Of a stretch of DNA of 64,000 nucleotides, positions 1-8,966 are shown in pieces (within the stretch, counting starts at the first letter, position 1; the number at the start of each line of letters is the position of its first letter). The stretch covers positions 62,001 to 126,000 of the forward strand of contig CANMIH010000003.1 of assembly GCA_947497905.1 (NCBI GenBank). Direction: 5' to 3'. The notes beneath the pieces are model-generated. The model had not been told where the DNA came from. It saw only the letters and a program-made list of their open reading frames with translations, and ran no database searches. Position numbers and translations under genes: made by a program. Origin of the DNA: an uncultured Pelagimonas sp. (GTDB taxonomy: Bacteria > Pseudomonadota > Alphaproteobacteria > Rhodobacterales > Rhodobacteraceae).

Positions 1-173
1 GACGCGCGGCCCGGTGCGCACAGCGGGCTGGCGGTATAGGCGTTTTGAAACCGTGTCGACCGTTGTGCAAGCGCCTTGAGATTTGGGGCATGCAGCCAGT
101 CGGCCGGACCATCAGGAAACAGAGTTCCGTTCAACTGGTCGACCATCACGATCAGAATATTGGGTTTAGTCAT
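1..173 (-). CDS. betC: Choline-sulfatase, N-terminal part (cut by window edge)
   Basis: Hydrolyses choline-O-sulfate to choline and sulfate in the cytoplasm, feeding glycine betaine synthesis. Only the first 57 codons are visible. They begin MTKPNILIVMVDQLNG, the sulfatase N-terminus whose Asp helps bind the catalytic metal, and reach the sulfatase signature C-A-P-G-R (CxPxR), whose Cys is normally converted to formylglycine. The ATG overlaps the betI stop codon by 4 bases (ATGA), so it is probably translationally coupled to betI in one operon. The rest of the gene lies beyond the left edge. The sulfatase family is certain; the choline-sulfate substrate is inferred from the N-terminal sequence and the betI neighbour. 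Confidence 0.88.
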   Translation of the reverse strand, partial: MTKPNILIVMVDQLNGTLFPDGPADWLHAPNLKALAQRSTRFQNAYTASPLCAPGRA

Positions 174-739
174 GCCTTCTCCTCCAACAAGGCCCGAGCC
201 ACATGGCGCACCTTTTCGGCGGCGCCCTGCATGCCTTTGCCGCTCAGAGCGGCGCGCAGATAAACGCCATCAATCTGAGCCGCCAAAATTGACGCGATTT
301 CCTGAGGGTCCTTGCATCGATCTTTCAAGCTATGTTTGAGATTGCTGTGCAGACGGCGCTGATAGATTTTCAACAGCCGCGCCGCATCTTCGTCGCGCTG
401 CGCCAGAACGTAAAAGTTCAGCCATGCCGAAATGGCAGCGGGGGTAAAACAGCTGCCGACAAAGTTGGCATCGATCAAGGCCTCAAGCCGCTGCCCAGCA
501 GGGGCTGCGATCAGCGCAAGACGCACCTCTTCAGAATACTCCGCAAGAATATGGCGCATGGCCGCGAGGAAAATCTGAGCCTTGCCGCCAAAGTAATGAT
601 GCGCCAGCGCGCTCGACATTCCGGCGCGTTTGGCGATCTGACCAACGGTCACATCCAGGCTACCTGCCTCGCCGATCACATCGACGGTGGCGGCCACCAG
701 GGCTTTTCTACGTAAAGGTTCTTGTCCGATCTTAGGCAT
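170..739 (-). CDS. betI: BetI, TetR-family repressor of choline/betaine genes
   Basis: TetR-type repressor that in characterised systems represses bet genes and is relieved by choline. The 189-residue product begins MPKIGQEPLRRKALV, matching the usual BetI start, so I use the ATG at 739; an in-frame ATG 12 codons upstream would add an unlikely leader. The helix-turn-helix lies near residues 30-55 (TVGQIAKRAGMSS followed by the HYFGGK turn), with an all-helical ligand-binding domain behind it. It is the first gene of a betI-betC operon and overlaps betC by 4 bases. A perfect palindrome 20 bases upstream of the start suggests autoregulation. Confidence 0.9.
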   Translation of the reverse strand: MPKIGQEPLRRKALVAATVDVIGEAGSLDVTVGQIAKRAGMSSALAHHYFGGKAQIFLAAMRHILAEYSEEVRLALIAAPAGQRLEALIDANFVGSCFTPAAISAWLNFYVLAQRDEDAARLLKIYQRRLHSNLKHSLKDRCKDPQEIASILAAQIDGVYLRAALSGKGMQGAAEKVRHVARALLEEKA

Positions 740-758
740 AGGACAAGTGCTGCCGGTT

Positions 759-776
759 ATTGACTGACAAGTCAAT
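759..776. promoter_or_regulatory. Probable BetI operator palindrome
   Basis: ATTGACTGACAAGTCAAT has perfect 7-base arms around a 4-base centre and lies just upstream of the betI start. Its size and position are typical of a TetR-family operator. That it binds BetI is inferred from position only. Confidence 0.6.
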
Positions 777-919
777 CAAAATCAACGCGACGCAAATCCA
801 CCAAATCTGACACGGTGACATACCGATCAGACCGCTCCGGTGAACCTTTTGAAAACAATAAATTTATCCGATCACACGATCAGATTTGCCATGATACGCC
901 TTTTGTATCAGGCCAGCCC

Positions 920-939
920 GGGGCCACTCAAATGGCCCC
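920..939. repeat. Inverted repeat after the 65-residue ORF (possible weak terminator)
   Basis: GGGGCCA and TGGCCCC form perfect 7-base arms separated by 6 bases, about 15 bases past the stop of the small minus-strand gene. No T-run follows on that strand, so it would be a weak or Rho-assisted terminator at best. Confidence 0.35.
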
Positions 940-952
940 CAAAAGGCCGATC

Positions 953-1150
953 TTACATCTCAAGGGTGCCAAGCACGTGGTTCTGCGGAAGCTTTGCTAC
1001 TTCAACGCCACCTTCGGTGCGACGCAGATTGAAACCATAGCCGCGCATACGGAAGCGCCATTCGGTTTCGGACAGAACCTTCTCACGCTCACTTAGCAGA
1101 AAGGCTTCGATCTCTTGCATCTCTTTGGACATATTCATCTCCATGATCAT
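953..1150 (-). CDS. Small hypothetical protein (65 aa)
   Basis: I do not recognise a named family. The product is a small, charged soluble protein: an N-terminal helix-like part (MSKEMQEIEAFLLSEREK), then a basic section with RFRMRGYGFNLRR and a hydrophobic tail. No signal peptide or membrane segment is visible. Several start codons are possible; the ATG at 1132 (MSKEMQEIEA) has GGAG six bases upstream, and the ATG at 1150 has GGAG seven bases upstream. It stands alone between betI and the DMT transporter. Composition looks protein-like rather than like an antisense shadow, but function is unknown. Confidence 0.55.
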   Translation of the reverse strand: MIMEMNMSKEMQEIEAFLLSEREKVLSETEWRFRMRGYGFNLRRTEGGVEVAKLPQNHVLGTLEM

Positions 1151-1263
1151 CGTTAAACTCCATCTTCAGGCTACTCAGGTATGTCCTGAAAAATGGTAAA
1201 CGAATGCGGCGAGAATACGCTCTCATCAAGGTTAGATCATGAAACAATGAAAACCAATTTGGG

Positions 1264-2172
1264 CTATTGTTTCGCTTCACCCACCACAGGCGTGACACGT
1301 CGCTTCAAAATAGCTTCGCGCCAGGTGATGAAAACAACCGCCGCCATGATCAATCCGCCGCCGCCAATCACCCATGGGTCAATGGCTTCATCGAACAACA
1401 GCGCCCCCAATGTGACGGACCACACCAACTGAAGAAACGTCACCGGCTGGGTCACCGTCACCGGCGCCGCTTTGAAGGCCAAGGTCATTGTAAAGTGACC
1501 CGCTGTGGCGAAACAGGCCACGCCAAACAGCACCCCAAGCTCCCACAGTGTCGGCCAGACCCAAACCATCCAGGCCAGAGGCGCAAGGCCAATGGTCACA
1601 GTCACCGACATCATGCCGACAACCACGCCTGCGGGCACTTCACCGGAGAGAATTTTGGCAATCAAATAAGAGGCAGCAAACCCGCTCGCGGTGACCAGCA
1701 TCGCAAAATGCCCCGGGTCGAGCGTGCGAAAACCGGGGCGCAGAATGATAACGGCCCCCAATAGCGCCACACAGATCGCCAAAATGCGGCGCACCGCCAG
1801 ACGTTCACCCAGAACAAAAACCGCAAGAAGCGTCACAAAAATCGGGTTGAGGTAGTTCATCGCCGTGACTTCAGCCAAAGGGATACGCGACATGGCAAAG
1901 AACCACATGGCCACTGCGATGGTCTGAAACACGCCGCGCATGGCATGGAGCCGCCATTGCCGTGGCGTGGGTCGCTGCTGTCGCAACACCCCCCACATGG
2001 GGATCAAAAACACCAAACCCATCGCGTAGCGCAGAAAAGCTGCTTCGGCAGCAGGCAGCCGCCCCTGCAGGGTTTTCACAAGTGCTGTGACCGCAACAAA
2101 GCACAGCCCCGTCACCACCATCCAAAATATCCCCAAACCGGGGCGCTGCTCTTGTGAAATTTGATCTGACAT
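1264..2172 (-). CDS. DMT-superfamily permease (EamA/RhaT type)
   Basis: Inner-membrane exporter-like permease of the drug/metabolite transporter superfamily with two EamA repeats and about ten membrane helices (for example GIFWMVVTGLCFVAV at the N-terminus and GLIMAAVVFITW near the end). The substrate cannot be read from sequence. I chose the ATG at 2172 (MSDQISQEQRPG, 302 residues), which fits the family length; a GTG at 2244 would add 24 non-membrane residues but would overlap the stop of the upstream lysE-type gene as GTGA. Either way it is probably co-transcribed with that exporter gene. Confidence 0.85.
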   Translation of the reverse strand: MSDQISQEQRPGLGIFWMVVTGLCFVAVTALVKTLQGRLPAAEAAFLRYAMGLVFLIPMWGVLRQQRPTPRQWRLHAMRGVFQTIAVAMWFFAMSRIPLAEVTAMNYLNPIFVTLLAVFVLGERLAVRRILAICVALLGAVIILRPGFRTLDPGHFAMLVTASGFAASYLIAKILSGEVPAGVVVGMMSVTVTIGLAPLAWMVWVWPTLWELGVLFGVACFATAGHFTMTLAFKAAPVTVTQPVTFLQLVWSVTLGALLFDEAIDPWVIGGGGLIMAAVVFITWREAILKRRVTPVVGEAKQ

Positions 2173-2240
2173 GGGCGCCACACTACGCCGACCAGCCCCA
2201 GCCACAAGCCCAGAAGCAGAGCTGTGGCTGAGACTTTCGT

Positions 2241-2834
2241 TCACCCTAGCAAAAGCTTGGCGGCGATGGCCAACATGGTAAGCCCGATAATCAGGTCAAG
2301 CACACGCCAGGCCTCAGGTCGGGCAAAATAGGGCGCAAGCGCGCGCGCGCCGTATCCCAGTGAGAAGAAGAACACAAAGGAGGCCGTTGTTGCGCCAAGC
2401 GCGAAACTCAGCCGGTCGTCATATTGCGCCGAGATCGACCCGAGCAGGACAACTGTATCCAGATAGACATGCGGGTTGAGCCATGTCAGCGCCAGACAGG
2501 TCAGGATCGCGGCCTGAAGGCTCCCGGCGGCCTGCCCCGCTTGCATGCTTTGCCCACCCTCCCAGGCGCTCTTGAGGGTACGCAGACCATACCAGATCAG
2601 AAAAGCCGCTCCGAACAAACGCATGCCCCACTCCAACCCTGGGACCGCCTGCGCCAGCGCGCCAAAGCCTGCAACGCCAGCCGCGATTAGCACCGCATCG
2701 CTGATCGCACAGACCAGCACCAAAGGAAGAACATGAGACCGCAATAACCCCTGCCGCAGCACAAATGCGTTCTGTGCTCCAATCGCCAGAATAAGCGAAA
2801 ATCCCAAGGCAAATCCTGCCAATGCTGTCTGCAT
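2241..2834 (-). CDS. LysE/ArgO-family basic amino acid exporter
   Basis: Inner-membrane exporter of the LysE/ArgO family, 197 residues with about six helices. The N-terminal signature GFSLILAIGAQNAFVLRQGL is characteristic of lysine/arginine exporters. The ATG at 2834 has GGAG eight bases upstream; the GTG at 2843 overlaps that ribosome-binding site and is unlikely. It is divergently transcribed from an ArgP-type LysR gene, the classic pairing in which the regulator activates the exporter when intracellular lysine or arginine is high. The downstream DMT permease probably shares its transcript. Confidence 0.9.
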   Translation of the reverse strand: MQTALAGFALGFSLILAIGAQNAFVLRQGLLRSHVLPLVLVCAISDAVLIAAGVAGFGALAQAVPGLEWGMRLFGAAFLIWYGLRTLKSAWEGGQSMQAGQAAGSLQAAILTCLALTWLNPHVYLDTVVLLGSISAQYDDRLSFALGATTASFVFFFSLGYGARALAPYFARPEAWRVLDLIIGLTMLAIAAKLLLG

Positions 2835-2926
2835 ATTGCGCACTCCGTAGCTCTGTCTGCCCTTGACTATCTCGGCAAAGCGGCAACAATCAAATTAAAC
2901 CTACTCACTCTAAGTTAGAGTTGCTA

Positions 2927-3817
2927 ATGTTTGACCCTCACCAGCTTATCGCTTTGGCCTCTGTTCTGCGGCGCGGTTCATTCGACGCCGCAGCGGCGGA
3001 GCTGCATGTGACACCCTCTGCGATTTCGCAACGGATCAAAGCGCTTGAAGAACGGGCCGGTACCGCCTTGGTGCAACGGGGCTCCCCGTGCACCGGCACG
3101 CCACAAGGCCTGCGTCTGGCGAAGCATGCGGAAGACATTTCACTGCTGGAACAGGCGCTGGCACGAGATCTGCAAACGAACCAAACCCCGCGCGCCCACC
3201 TTCGCGTGGCCGTCACCGCCGACAGTCTGGCCACGTGGTTCATTGAGGCCATGGCGAAGTTGCCTGAAATCCTGTTTGATCTCGTGGTTGATGACCAGGA
3301 TCACTCTGCAGATTGGTTGAAACGAGGCGAGGTGAGCGCCGCCGTCACCGCCTCGCCCACCCTACCCGGCTGTGATGCACATGCGCTGGGGTCCATGCGG
3401 TATCTTGCAACTGCCAGTCCTTCGTATGTTGCAACCTGGATGCCCCAGGGTCCTACCCCCGAGACGCTGGCAAAAGCCCCCTGCCTGACCTTCAATGCCA
3501 AAGACATGCTTCAGCGCCAGTGGATCGAAACCTATTTCAACACACGGGTCTCACCGCCCAGCCACTTTATGCCCTCCACCCAGAGCTTCCTGGACGCGAC
3601 GCGCGCTGGGTTGGGATGGGGCATGAACCCAGAACAGCTGGCCCGCCGCTCTCTCAGACGTCAGCGCCTGACCACCTTGCTCGAAGATGCGCCACTCGAT
3701 GTTCCGCTAAATTGGCAGGTCTCACGGGTTCTCTCCCCCGCGCTGAAACATGTGACCAACGCCGTGGTCCAAACCGCCCGGGCACAGCTTATTCAGCCGC
3801 GCGAGCCAAACAGGTAG
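2927..3817 (+). CDS. argP: ArgP/LysG-type LysR transcriptional regulator
   Basis: LysR regulator of 296 residues. The N-terminal winged HTH (FDPHQLIALASVLRRGSFDA, then AAELHVTPSAISQRIKALEE) and the GSPCTGTPQG segment after it match the ArgP/LysG subfamily, followed by a periplasmic-binding-like effector domain. In known systems ArgP/LysG senses basic amino acids and controls the adjacent exporter gene. I use the ATG at 2927; a TTG at 2921 would add two residues. Its 3' end overlaps the convergent membrane-protein gene by 25 bases. Regulation of the divergent exporter through the 90-base shared promoter region is inferred. Confidence 0.88.
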   Translation: MFDPHQLIALASVLRRGSFDAAAAELHVTPSAISQRIKALEERAGTALVQRGSPCTGTPQGLRLAKHAEDISLLEQALARDLQTNQTPRAHLRVAVTADSLATWFIEAMAKLPEILFDLVVDDQDHSADWLKRGEVSAAVTASPTLPGCDAHALGSMRYLATASPSYVATWMPQGPTPETLAKAPCLTFNAKDMLQRQWIETYFNTRVSPPSHFMPSTQSFLDATRAGLGWGMNPEQLARRSLRRQRLTTLLEDAPLDVPLNWQVSRVLSPALKHVTNAVVQTARAQLIQPREPNR

Positions 3818-4539
3818 TCCACCATTAGTCCCAATCGGAACGGCAGGCTGTCCTTTTTGTCGGCCAATTGGCGCACCGTCAGGCGACGACGGCGAATGAC
3901 TGCGCGGGCCACCCGATAATCAAAGGCCCGTTTACGGCGCAGCACCCGGCGGGGCAACAGCCGTTGCAAAGCCTTCCAGAGCCAGGCCAGCTGCAAAAAG
4001 GCAAACATTTTGAAGCCAGACTTTTGAACGCTGCCCCAGATCATCCGCCAGGTCGCTCCCGCCGTCGCGACGATCCACAGCGGCACCTGCACCGAAAACA
4101 CGATCAACCACAGCCCCAAAGAGGTCACCGAGAGCGCCAGCGTGGCAAAGATCAAGATAAGTGCGGAGACGCCTTTTTCCCATGGGGACAACCGACCGTA
4201 CCACGCCAAGAGCGCCTGATAGCGGGATGTCACACCGGTCAGGTAACCTTTGAAAAACCCCGAGATGCGGCGCAGTACTGTTTTGCCCAAGACCATGGGA
4301 ACCACCGTTGTGGTCAGCCACTTCTTCAAAAGTTCGATACGAAAAAAGGCCGAGGCCTGCGTTTTGACCCAGACCAAAAACGCGGGCAACTCAAACGCCA
4401 CAGCCTTTTTGGCCACGATCTTGAGCTGTACCAAGATCAGCCCCAGAGCCAGCAGAACTTCTTTTCCAAAGTAGAGTGTCGCCGCGATCGAGAGGCCAAC
4501 CATAAACGCCAATACTATCAATGCGCGCAGCACAAACAC
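3793..4539 (-). CDS. Conserved hypothetical membrane protein (248 aa)
   Basis: I do not recognise the family. There is one hydrophobic segment at residues 5-40 (LRALIVLAFMVGLSIAATLYFG then VLLALGLILVQL) and a hydrophobic hairpin around residues 125-165 (VSALILIFATLALSV, LGLWLIVFSVQVPLWIVA). These are followed by a strongly basic tail rich in Arg (LLPRRVLRRKRAF, AVIRRRRLTVRQL). The basic end is probably cytoplasmic. The start is GTG with AAGGAG very close; a second GTG two codons later has better spacing. It converges with argP, overlapping 25 bases. No function is assigned. Confidence 0.65.
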   Translation of the reverse strand: MFVLRALIVLAFMVGLSIAATLYFGKEVLLALGLILVQLKIVAKKAVAFELPAFLVWVKTQASAFFRIELLKKWLTTTVVPMVLGKTVLRRISGFFKGYLTGVTSRYQALLAWYGRLSPWEKGVSALILIFATLALSVTSLGLWLIVFSVQVPLWIVATAGATWRMIWGSVQKSGFKMFAFLQLAWLWKALQRLLPRRVLRRKRAFDYRVARAVIRRRRLTVRQLADKKDSLPFRLGLMVDYLFGSRG

Positions 4540-4762
4540 CGCTCCTTGAATTGCTGTCAGCCCTCGCCAAAACCACGAGGCGTCATTTATCTAATGTGTT
4601 CAAACAGACCGATGCAAGAGTTCGCAACCGGATCGACCGGGCCGAGGTCTCAAGCTTACCAAGCTAATTTTCAGGTCAATTGAGGGTGTTAAGAGAAGTC
4701 ACGCTCCTGTGAGTGGCGGCAAAAAGATGCATAAAGGATTAGGATTTATTCAAACTTCGTGT

Positions 4763-4780
4763 TTTGATTATTCAATCAAA
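4763..4780. promoter_or_regulatory. Perfect palindrome upstream of the 139-aa gene
   Basis: TTTGATTATTCAATCAAA has 7-base arms around 4 bases and lies 18 bases before the start codon at 4798, where a repressor would block transcription or translation initiation. Its core, TTGA-N8-TCAA, is the same spacing pattern as the palindrome before betI. The rest of the 258-base gap from 4540 holds no gene I can support. Confidence 0.45.
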
Positions 4781-4797
4781 GCGAGAAAGTACCGGTC

Positions 4798-5217
4798 ATG
4801 CCAGTCCACGCCCGCCTATTGCCCGACTATAAATTGGTCTACTACCAGTTTTCCGGAGTTGTCACCACACAAGAGCTGATGGCTGCCAAACAGGGGGTCG
4901 ATGACTCACCTCTTGGCCCGGTGGGCTTTGATGAGCTGGCCGATATGCGCGAGGCCACCGATTTTCAGGTGGAATTCTCAACCATGATGATGATGGCAAG
5001 CACGGCGGCCCGTGCCTCAGAAACCCGCTATGATGCGCCTCGGCTTTGTATCCTGGAGGGCAGTGATCTGGCCTTTGGCGTGTCGCGCATGTTCCAGAAT
5101 TTGATCGATGCGCATAACACCGACCTGTCCGTCACCATCGTGTCGACAGAACAGGATGCCTTGGCGTTTTTTGATCTAACGGCGTCAAGTATTTCGGCGC
5201 TTGTGCCCGAAAGCTGA
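4798..5217 (+). CDS. Hypothetical protein, possibly SpoIIAA/STAS-like (139 aa)
   Basis: Soluble protein with no signal peptide. It starts MPVHARLLPDYKLVYYQFSG, alternates predicted strands and helices, and contains an MMMMAS stretch around residue 62. The fold pattern (N-terminal strands, a helix with TTQELMAAKQ, then LCILEGSDLAFGVSRMFQNL) recalls the SpoIIAA-like/STAS superfamily, but this is impression rather than a motif match. It stands alone between a palindrome and a terminator hairpin, so it is probably monocistronic. Function unknown. Confidence 0.6.
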   Translation: MPVHARLLPDYKLVYYQFSGVVTTQELMAAKQGVDDSPLGPVGFDELADMREATDFQVEFSTMMMMASTAARASETRYDAPRLCILEGSDLAFGVSRMFQNLIDAHNTDLSVTIVSTEQDALAFFDLTASSISALVPES

Positions 5218-5222
5218 CATAG

Positions 5223-5244
5223 AAAAAGGGCCCAAAGGCCCCTT
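5223..5244. terminator. Bidirectional terminator between 139-aa gene and yebC
   Basis: AAAAAGGGCC-CAAA-GGCCCCTT forms a GC stem. On the minus strand it is followed by a five-T run, fitting termination of yebC (stop at 5269). On the plus strand it lies directly after the 139-aa gene with a weaker T/C tail. Confidence 0.7.
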
Positions 5245-5268
5245 CTCGCATCTCTGATTGGGCCGCCC

Positions 5269-6009
5269 TTACAGCTGCGCCATAACCTCGTCCGAGGCTT
5301 CAAAGTTTGTCGTCACGCGCTGAACGTCGTCGTCATCCTCAAGCGCATCCACCAGACGCATCAGCGATTGCATCCCGTCGAGATCAAGCTCGGTTGTGGT
5401 GGTTGGCTTCCAGATCAGCTTGGTCGACTGCGATTCACCCAAGGTGCCTTCCAGCGCAGTGGACACTTCGTTCAGATCCGTGTCAGCACAGATGATAATA
5501 TGGCCGTCTTCCGAGCTTTCCACATCTTCGGCACCGGCTTCGATTGCCGCTTCCATGATGCTGTCATTGTCGCCCGCGTCTGCGGCGTAGACGATTTCAC
5601 CCACACGATCGAACATAAAGCCAACCGACCCGGTTTCGCCCAGGTTCCCGCCATTTTTCGAGAAGGTCGAACGCACGGTCGATGCGGTGCGGTTGCGGTT
5701 GTCGGTCAGGGTTTCGACAATCACGGCAATCCCGTTCGGGCCATAGCCCTCATAGCGGATTTCTTCGTAATCATCGCCTTCGCCAGCGATCGACTTCTTA
5801 ATCGCGCGTTCGATGTTGTCCTTCGGCATCGACTGGCCTTTGGCTTCTTTTACAGCCAGGCGCAGACGCGGGTTTTTATCGGGATCGGGATCGCCCATCT
5901 TCGCTGCGATGGTGATCTCTTTCGAAAGTTTCGAAAACAGCTTGGCGCGCAGTTTGTCCTGACGGCCTTTGCGGTGCTGGATATTTGCCCATTTGGAATG
6001 GCCGGCCAT
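5269..6009 (-). CDS. YebC/PmpR-family protein
   Basis: The N-terminal sequence [19 protein letters not shown] is the family signature, and the 246 residues match the usual length. Members bind DNA as transcription regulators in some species and have been linked to relief of ribosome stalling at proline stretches in others; which role applies here cannot be read from sequence. AGAGG lies well placed before the ATG. The gene is flanked by a terminator downstream and a 180-base gap to the upstream permease, so it probably forms its own unit. Confidence 0.93.
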   Translation of the reverse strand: MAGHSKWANIQHRKGRQDKLRAKLFSKLSKEITIAAKMGDPDPDKNPRLRLAVKEAKGQSMPKDNIERAIKKSIAGEGDDYEEIRYEGYGPNGIAVIVETLTDNRNRTASTVRSTFSKNGGNLGETGSVGFMFDRVGEIVYAADAGDNDSIMEAAIEAGAEDVESSEDGHIIICADTDLNEVSTALEGTLGESQSTKLIWKPTTTTELDLDGMQSLMRLVDALEDDDDVQRVTTNFEASDEVMAQL

Positions 6010-6188
6010 GATATGCCTCTTGTCTCAATACGGTCGTTGTCTGGCGGTCTCTATAAGCCATGCGGGCCCCAATTGCCAAGGCCAGCCACCGTGAAACAGA
6101 TTTTCGATGAACATTCTTTCGATCTGCACCGAGACCGCGCCGGAATTCAAAGCAATCTGGCCCGCATCACAGCCACGGTCATCTGAGA

Positions 6189-7970
6189 TCACAGAGGCCA
6201 GAACACCGGAATCAGACAGGAGGCTAAGATACCCATACAGATGTTCAACGGCAGACCAACCTTGATGAAATCCGTGAATTTGTAGCCACCTGGACCATAA
6301 ACAAGCGTGTTGGTCTGATACCCAATGGGTGTGGCAAAGCTGCAGGACGCCGCCACCATAACCGCCACCACCAAGGGGCGTGGATCCACGCCAATGGCCT
6401 CGGCCAACCCCATGGCCACCGGTGTGACCACCACCGCCACCGCATTGTTGCTCACCGCTTCAGTCAGCGCTGAGGTTAGAACGTAGACCGCCCAGATCAA
6501 CAGCACGGGAGGCAGAACCATCAGCGAAGGCGCCACCGCATTGACCAAAAGTTCAACTGCGCCGGAAGATTGCAGCGCGGCTCCGATTCCCAACATGGCA
6601 AAAATCAGCGCAAGCAACCGTCCCTCAATGAACGAAAACGCCTCGTCCGCATCAATACAGCGCGCCAAAAGCACAACAGCAACCGCAATCACCGCAAGCG
6701 TCAATATCGGCGCCACGCCAAGCGCGGCCAGCACAACAATACCTGCCAGCGAGGCCAAGGCCACCGGAGCATGGCCGCGACGAAAGGCTTTGGCCTTGGG
6801 TTTACTGACATCCACAAGGTTCATGTCTTCTGCGAGACGCTGAAGATCCTCTGGATTGCCTTCCAGCAAAAGCGTGTCCCCGACCCGCACAACCAGTTGA
6901 TCCAGCTGCGCGCCAATATTCTGGTTTCGGCGATGCACAGCCAGCGGATACACCCCATACCGCCGCCGCAGGCGCAATGCCCCAAGAGAGCGCCCCACCA
7001 TCTTGCAACCCGGAGAAATCAGCACCTCTACGGTTGTGGTTTCTTTGGCTGAAACCTGATCCACGCGTTTGAGCGATTTGTTCCGCTGCAGGCTCAGCAA
7101 TTCGGTCATCCGCGTCCGCAGAACAACACGGTCCCCAACCTGAAGTTCGACGCCCTGAAGATTGCGCCGCAACGAGTCATCGCCTCGGATCACATCGACC
7201 AGACGCACGCCTTCGCGTTTGAACAACTGAACGCCAAGCACCTCACGCCCAATCAGGTTGGAATCCGGCGGAATAACAGCTTCGGTGAAGAACTTTTTCT
7301 TGCCGCCATCACCAGACAACATGCCCGCCATCGAGGTGCGGTCAGGCATAAGAAACCGTCCAACGGTGGCCAGATAAATCATGCCAAAGACAATCAGGAT
7401 CAGCGCCAGCGGTGTCACTTCGAAGATGGTGAACCCCTCAAGCCCCTGCCCGCGCGCAACCCCATCCACCAGAAGGTTGGTCGAGGTCCCGATCAGGGTC
7501 ATGGTGCCCCCCATGATCGCGGCGTAACTGAGAGGGATCAGCAGTTTAGACGGAGATATCCCCAGAACCTTGGCGATCTGCACAAAGACCGGCAACATCA
7601 CGACAACCACGGGCGTGTTGTTCATAAAGGCCGAGGCCACCACAACCACCGCCAGAATTATCGCCAAGGTGCGTTTGGGCCGTTTGACCACCTGTGCCTG
7701 CGCATATCCCGTAAAGGCATCCAGCGCCCCGGTGCGGACCAAAGCCCCCATAACGACAAACATCGCGGCAATGGTCCAGGGGGCCGGGTTCGAAAGAACT
7801 TGCAGTGCCGCCTCATAGGGCAGCACCCCCGTGGCCAGCAAAAGCGAAACCCCACCCAACGCGGTGACTTCTGTGGGATAAATCTCGCGCAGAAACAGCG
7901 CGAACATGACAACCACCACCGCAATGGCGATACCCGCTTGAGCACTCTGGCTCAGCTCAATGAACTGCAT
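6189..7970 (-). CDS. SLC13-type permease with two TrkA_C domains
   Basis: Inner-membrane anion/Na+ symporter-like protein of 593 residues. Membrane helices occupy residues 1-205 and roughly 400-593, with two soluble TrkA_C (RCK_C) domains between them. The first domain is near 215-300 (SNLIGREVLGVQLFKREGVR) and the second near 305-390 (KMVGRSLGALRLRRRYGV). The layout resembles divalent-anion (sulfate, dicarboxylate) transporters of the SLC13/CitMHS group; the real substrate is not determinable. The segment NNTPVVVVMLPVF matches the family's conserved helix-break motif. AGAGG lies before the ATG. Confidence 0.85.
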   Translation of the reverse strand: MQFIELSQSAQAGIAIAVVVVMFALFLREIYPTEVTALGGVSLLLATGVLPYEAALQVLSNPAPWTIAAMFVVMGALVRTGALDAFTGYAQAQVVKRPKRTLAIILAVVVVASAFMNNTPVVVVMLPVFVQIAKVLGISPSKLLIPLSYAAIMGGTMTLIGTSTNLLVDGVARGQGLEGFTIFEVTPLALILIVFGMIYLATVGRFLMPDRTSMAGMLSGDGGKKKFFTEAVIPPDSNLIGREVLGVQLFKREGVRLVDVIRGDDSLRRNLQGVELQVGDRVVLRTRMTELLSLQRNKSLKRVDQVSAKETTTVEVLISPGCKMVGRSLGALRLRRRYGVYPLAVHRRNQNIGAQLDQLVVRVGDTLLLEGNPEDLQRLAEDMNLVDVSKPKAKAFRRGHAPVALASLAGIVVLAALGVAPILTLAVIAVAVVLLARCIDADEAFSFIEGRLLALIFAMLGIGAALQSSGAVELLVNAVAPSLMVLPPVLLIWAVYVLTSALTEAVSNNAVAVVVTPVAMGLAEAIGVDPRPLVVAVMVAASCSFATPIGYQTNTLVYGPGGYKFTDFIKVGLPLNICMGILASCLIPVFWPL

Positions 7971-8075
7971 GTCACCTCTGCGTCTTGGACCTCAGCCATT
8001 CTGACCGAGCAGAGCACAGCACACAAGTGCGCAATGACGCGGCGGGATGTCCCGCCTACGCCCTCGCGGATCATA

Positions 8076-8888
8076 TCAGACCTCAGGGCCTGACTGCTCC
8101 AACCGGCCTCCCTGACGCACCATGGTGATTTTGGTCGCTTTGCCGGTCAGGTCATCGGTTTCAACAACCACACCACTTAGGGTGGCCGGGCCCGTCGCAG
8201 GCTGGAACCGGTTTTTCACCATGCCAGTTACAAAGCGGCGCATCGGCTCGGCTTTTTCCATGCCGATCACCGAGTTGTAATCCCCGCACATCCCCGCATC
8301 GGTCAGATATCCGGTACCTCCGGGCAAAATCTGCGCATCGCCGGTGGGCACATGGGTGTGGGTGCCGACAACAAGGCTGGCCTTGCCGTCACAGAAATGG
8401 CCCATGCCCATCTTTTCGCTGGTGGCTTCGCAATGCATGTCAACCAGCATGGCCTGCGCCTGCCCGCGCAGGCGTTTGGTGACATCTTCGATCGCCGAGA
8501 ACGGATCATCAAAGGCGCGTTTCATGAACACCTGCCCCAGCACCTGAGTGACCAGAACCTTGCGTCCCCGCCGATCCGGGAAAAGCCCCGCCCCACGTCC
8601 AGGCGCCCCTTTGGCAAAGTTCAGCGGACGCAGAATACGCGGCTCGCTTTCGATAAAGCTGAGCATATCTTTCTGATCGAAGGCATGATCGCCCAGCGTG
8701 ACCACATCCGCACCGGCCGCAAGGATCAGCTTGGCGTGTTCACCGCTCAGCCCCATGCCATTTGAGGCGTTCTCGCCATTGACCACAACAAAATCCAGCT
8801 GCCACTCATCGCGCAGCTTTGGAAGGAATTCAGTGATGGCCCCGCGTCCCGCGCGGCCCATGACGTCGCCAAGAAACATAATTCGCAT
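8076..8888 (-). CDS. YmdB-type metallophosphoesterase (TIGR00282 family)
   Basis: Cytoplasmic calcineurin-like phosphoesterase, 270 residues, the family's normal length. Metal-binding motifs appear in order: GDVMGRAGR (residue 7), VNGENA (35), LGDHAFD (65), DMHCEATSEK (150) and VVGTHTHVPT (175). Characterised members (YmdB in Bacillus, DR1281) hydrolyse 2',3'-cyclic nucleotides or phosphodiesters; the physiological substrate here is unknown. It is separated from the FG-GAP gene upstream by 78 bases and could share its transcript. Confidence 0.9.
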   Translation of the reverse strand: MRIMFLGDVMGRAGRGAITEFLPKLRDEWQLDFVVVNGENASNGMGLSGEHAKLILAAGADVVTLGDHAFDQKDMLSFIESEPRILRPLNFAKGAPGRGAGLFPDRRGRKVLVTQVLGQVFMKRAFDDPFSAIEDVTKRLRGQAQAMLVDMHCEATSEKMGMGHFCDGKASLVVGTHTHVPTGDAQILPGGTGYLTDAGMCGDYNSVIGMEKAEPMRRFVTGMVKNRFQPATGPATLSGVVVETDDLTGKATKITMVRQGGRLEQSGPEV

Positions 8889-8966
8889 TGCGTGGGAGTA
8901 CTGTGCCCGGCCCCAAAAGCAAAGTCGAAAATATGCGGTATTTTGGCCAGAAAACCGACGCGCGAA

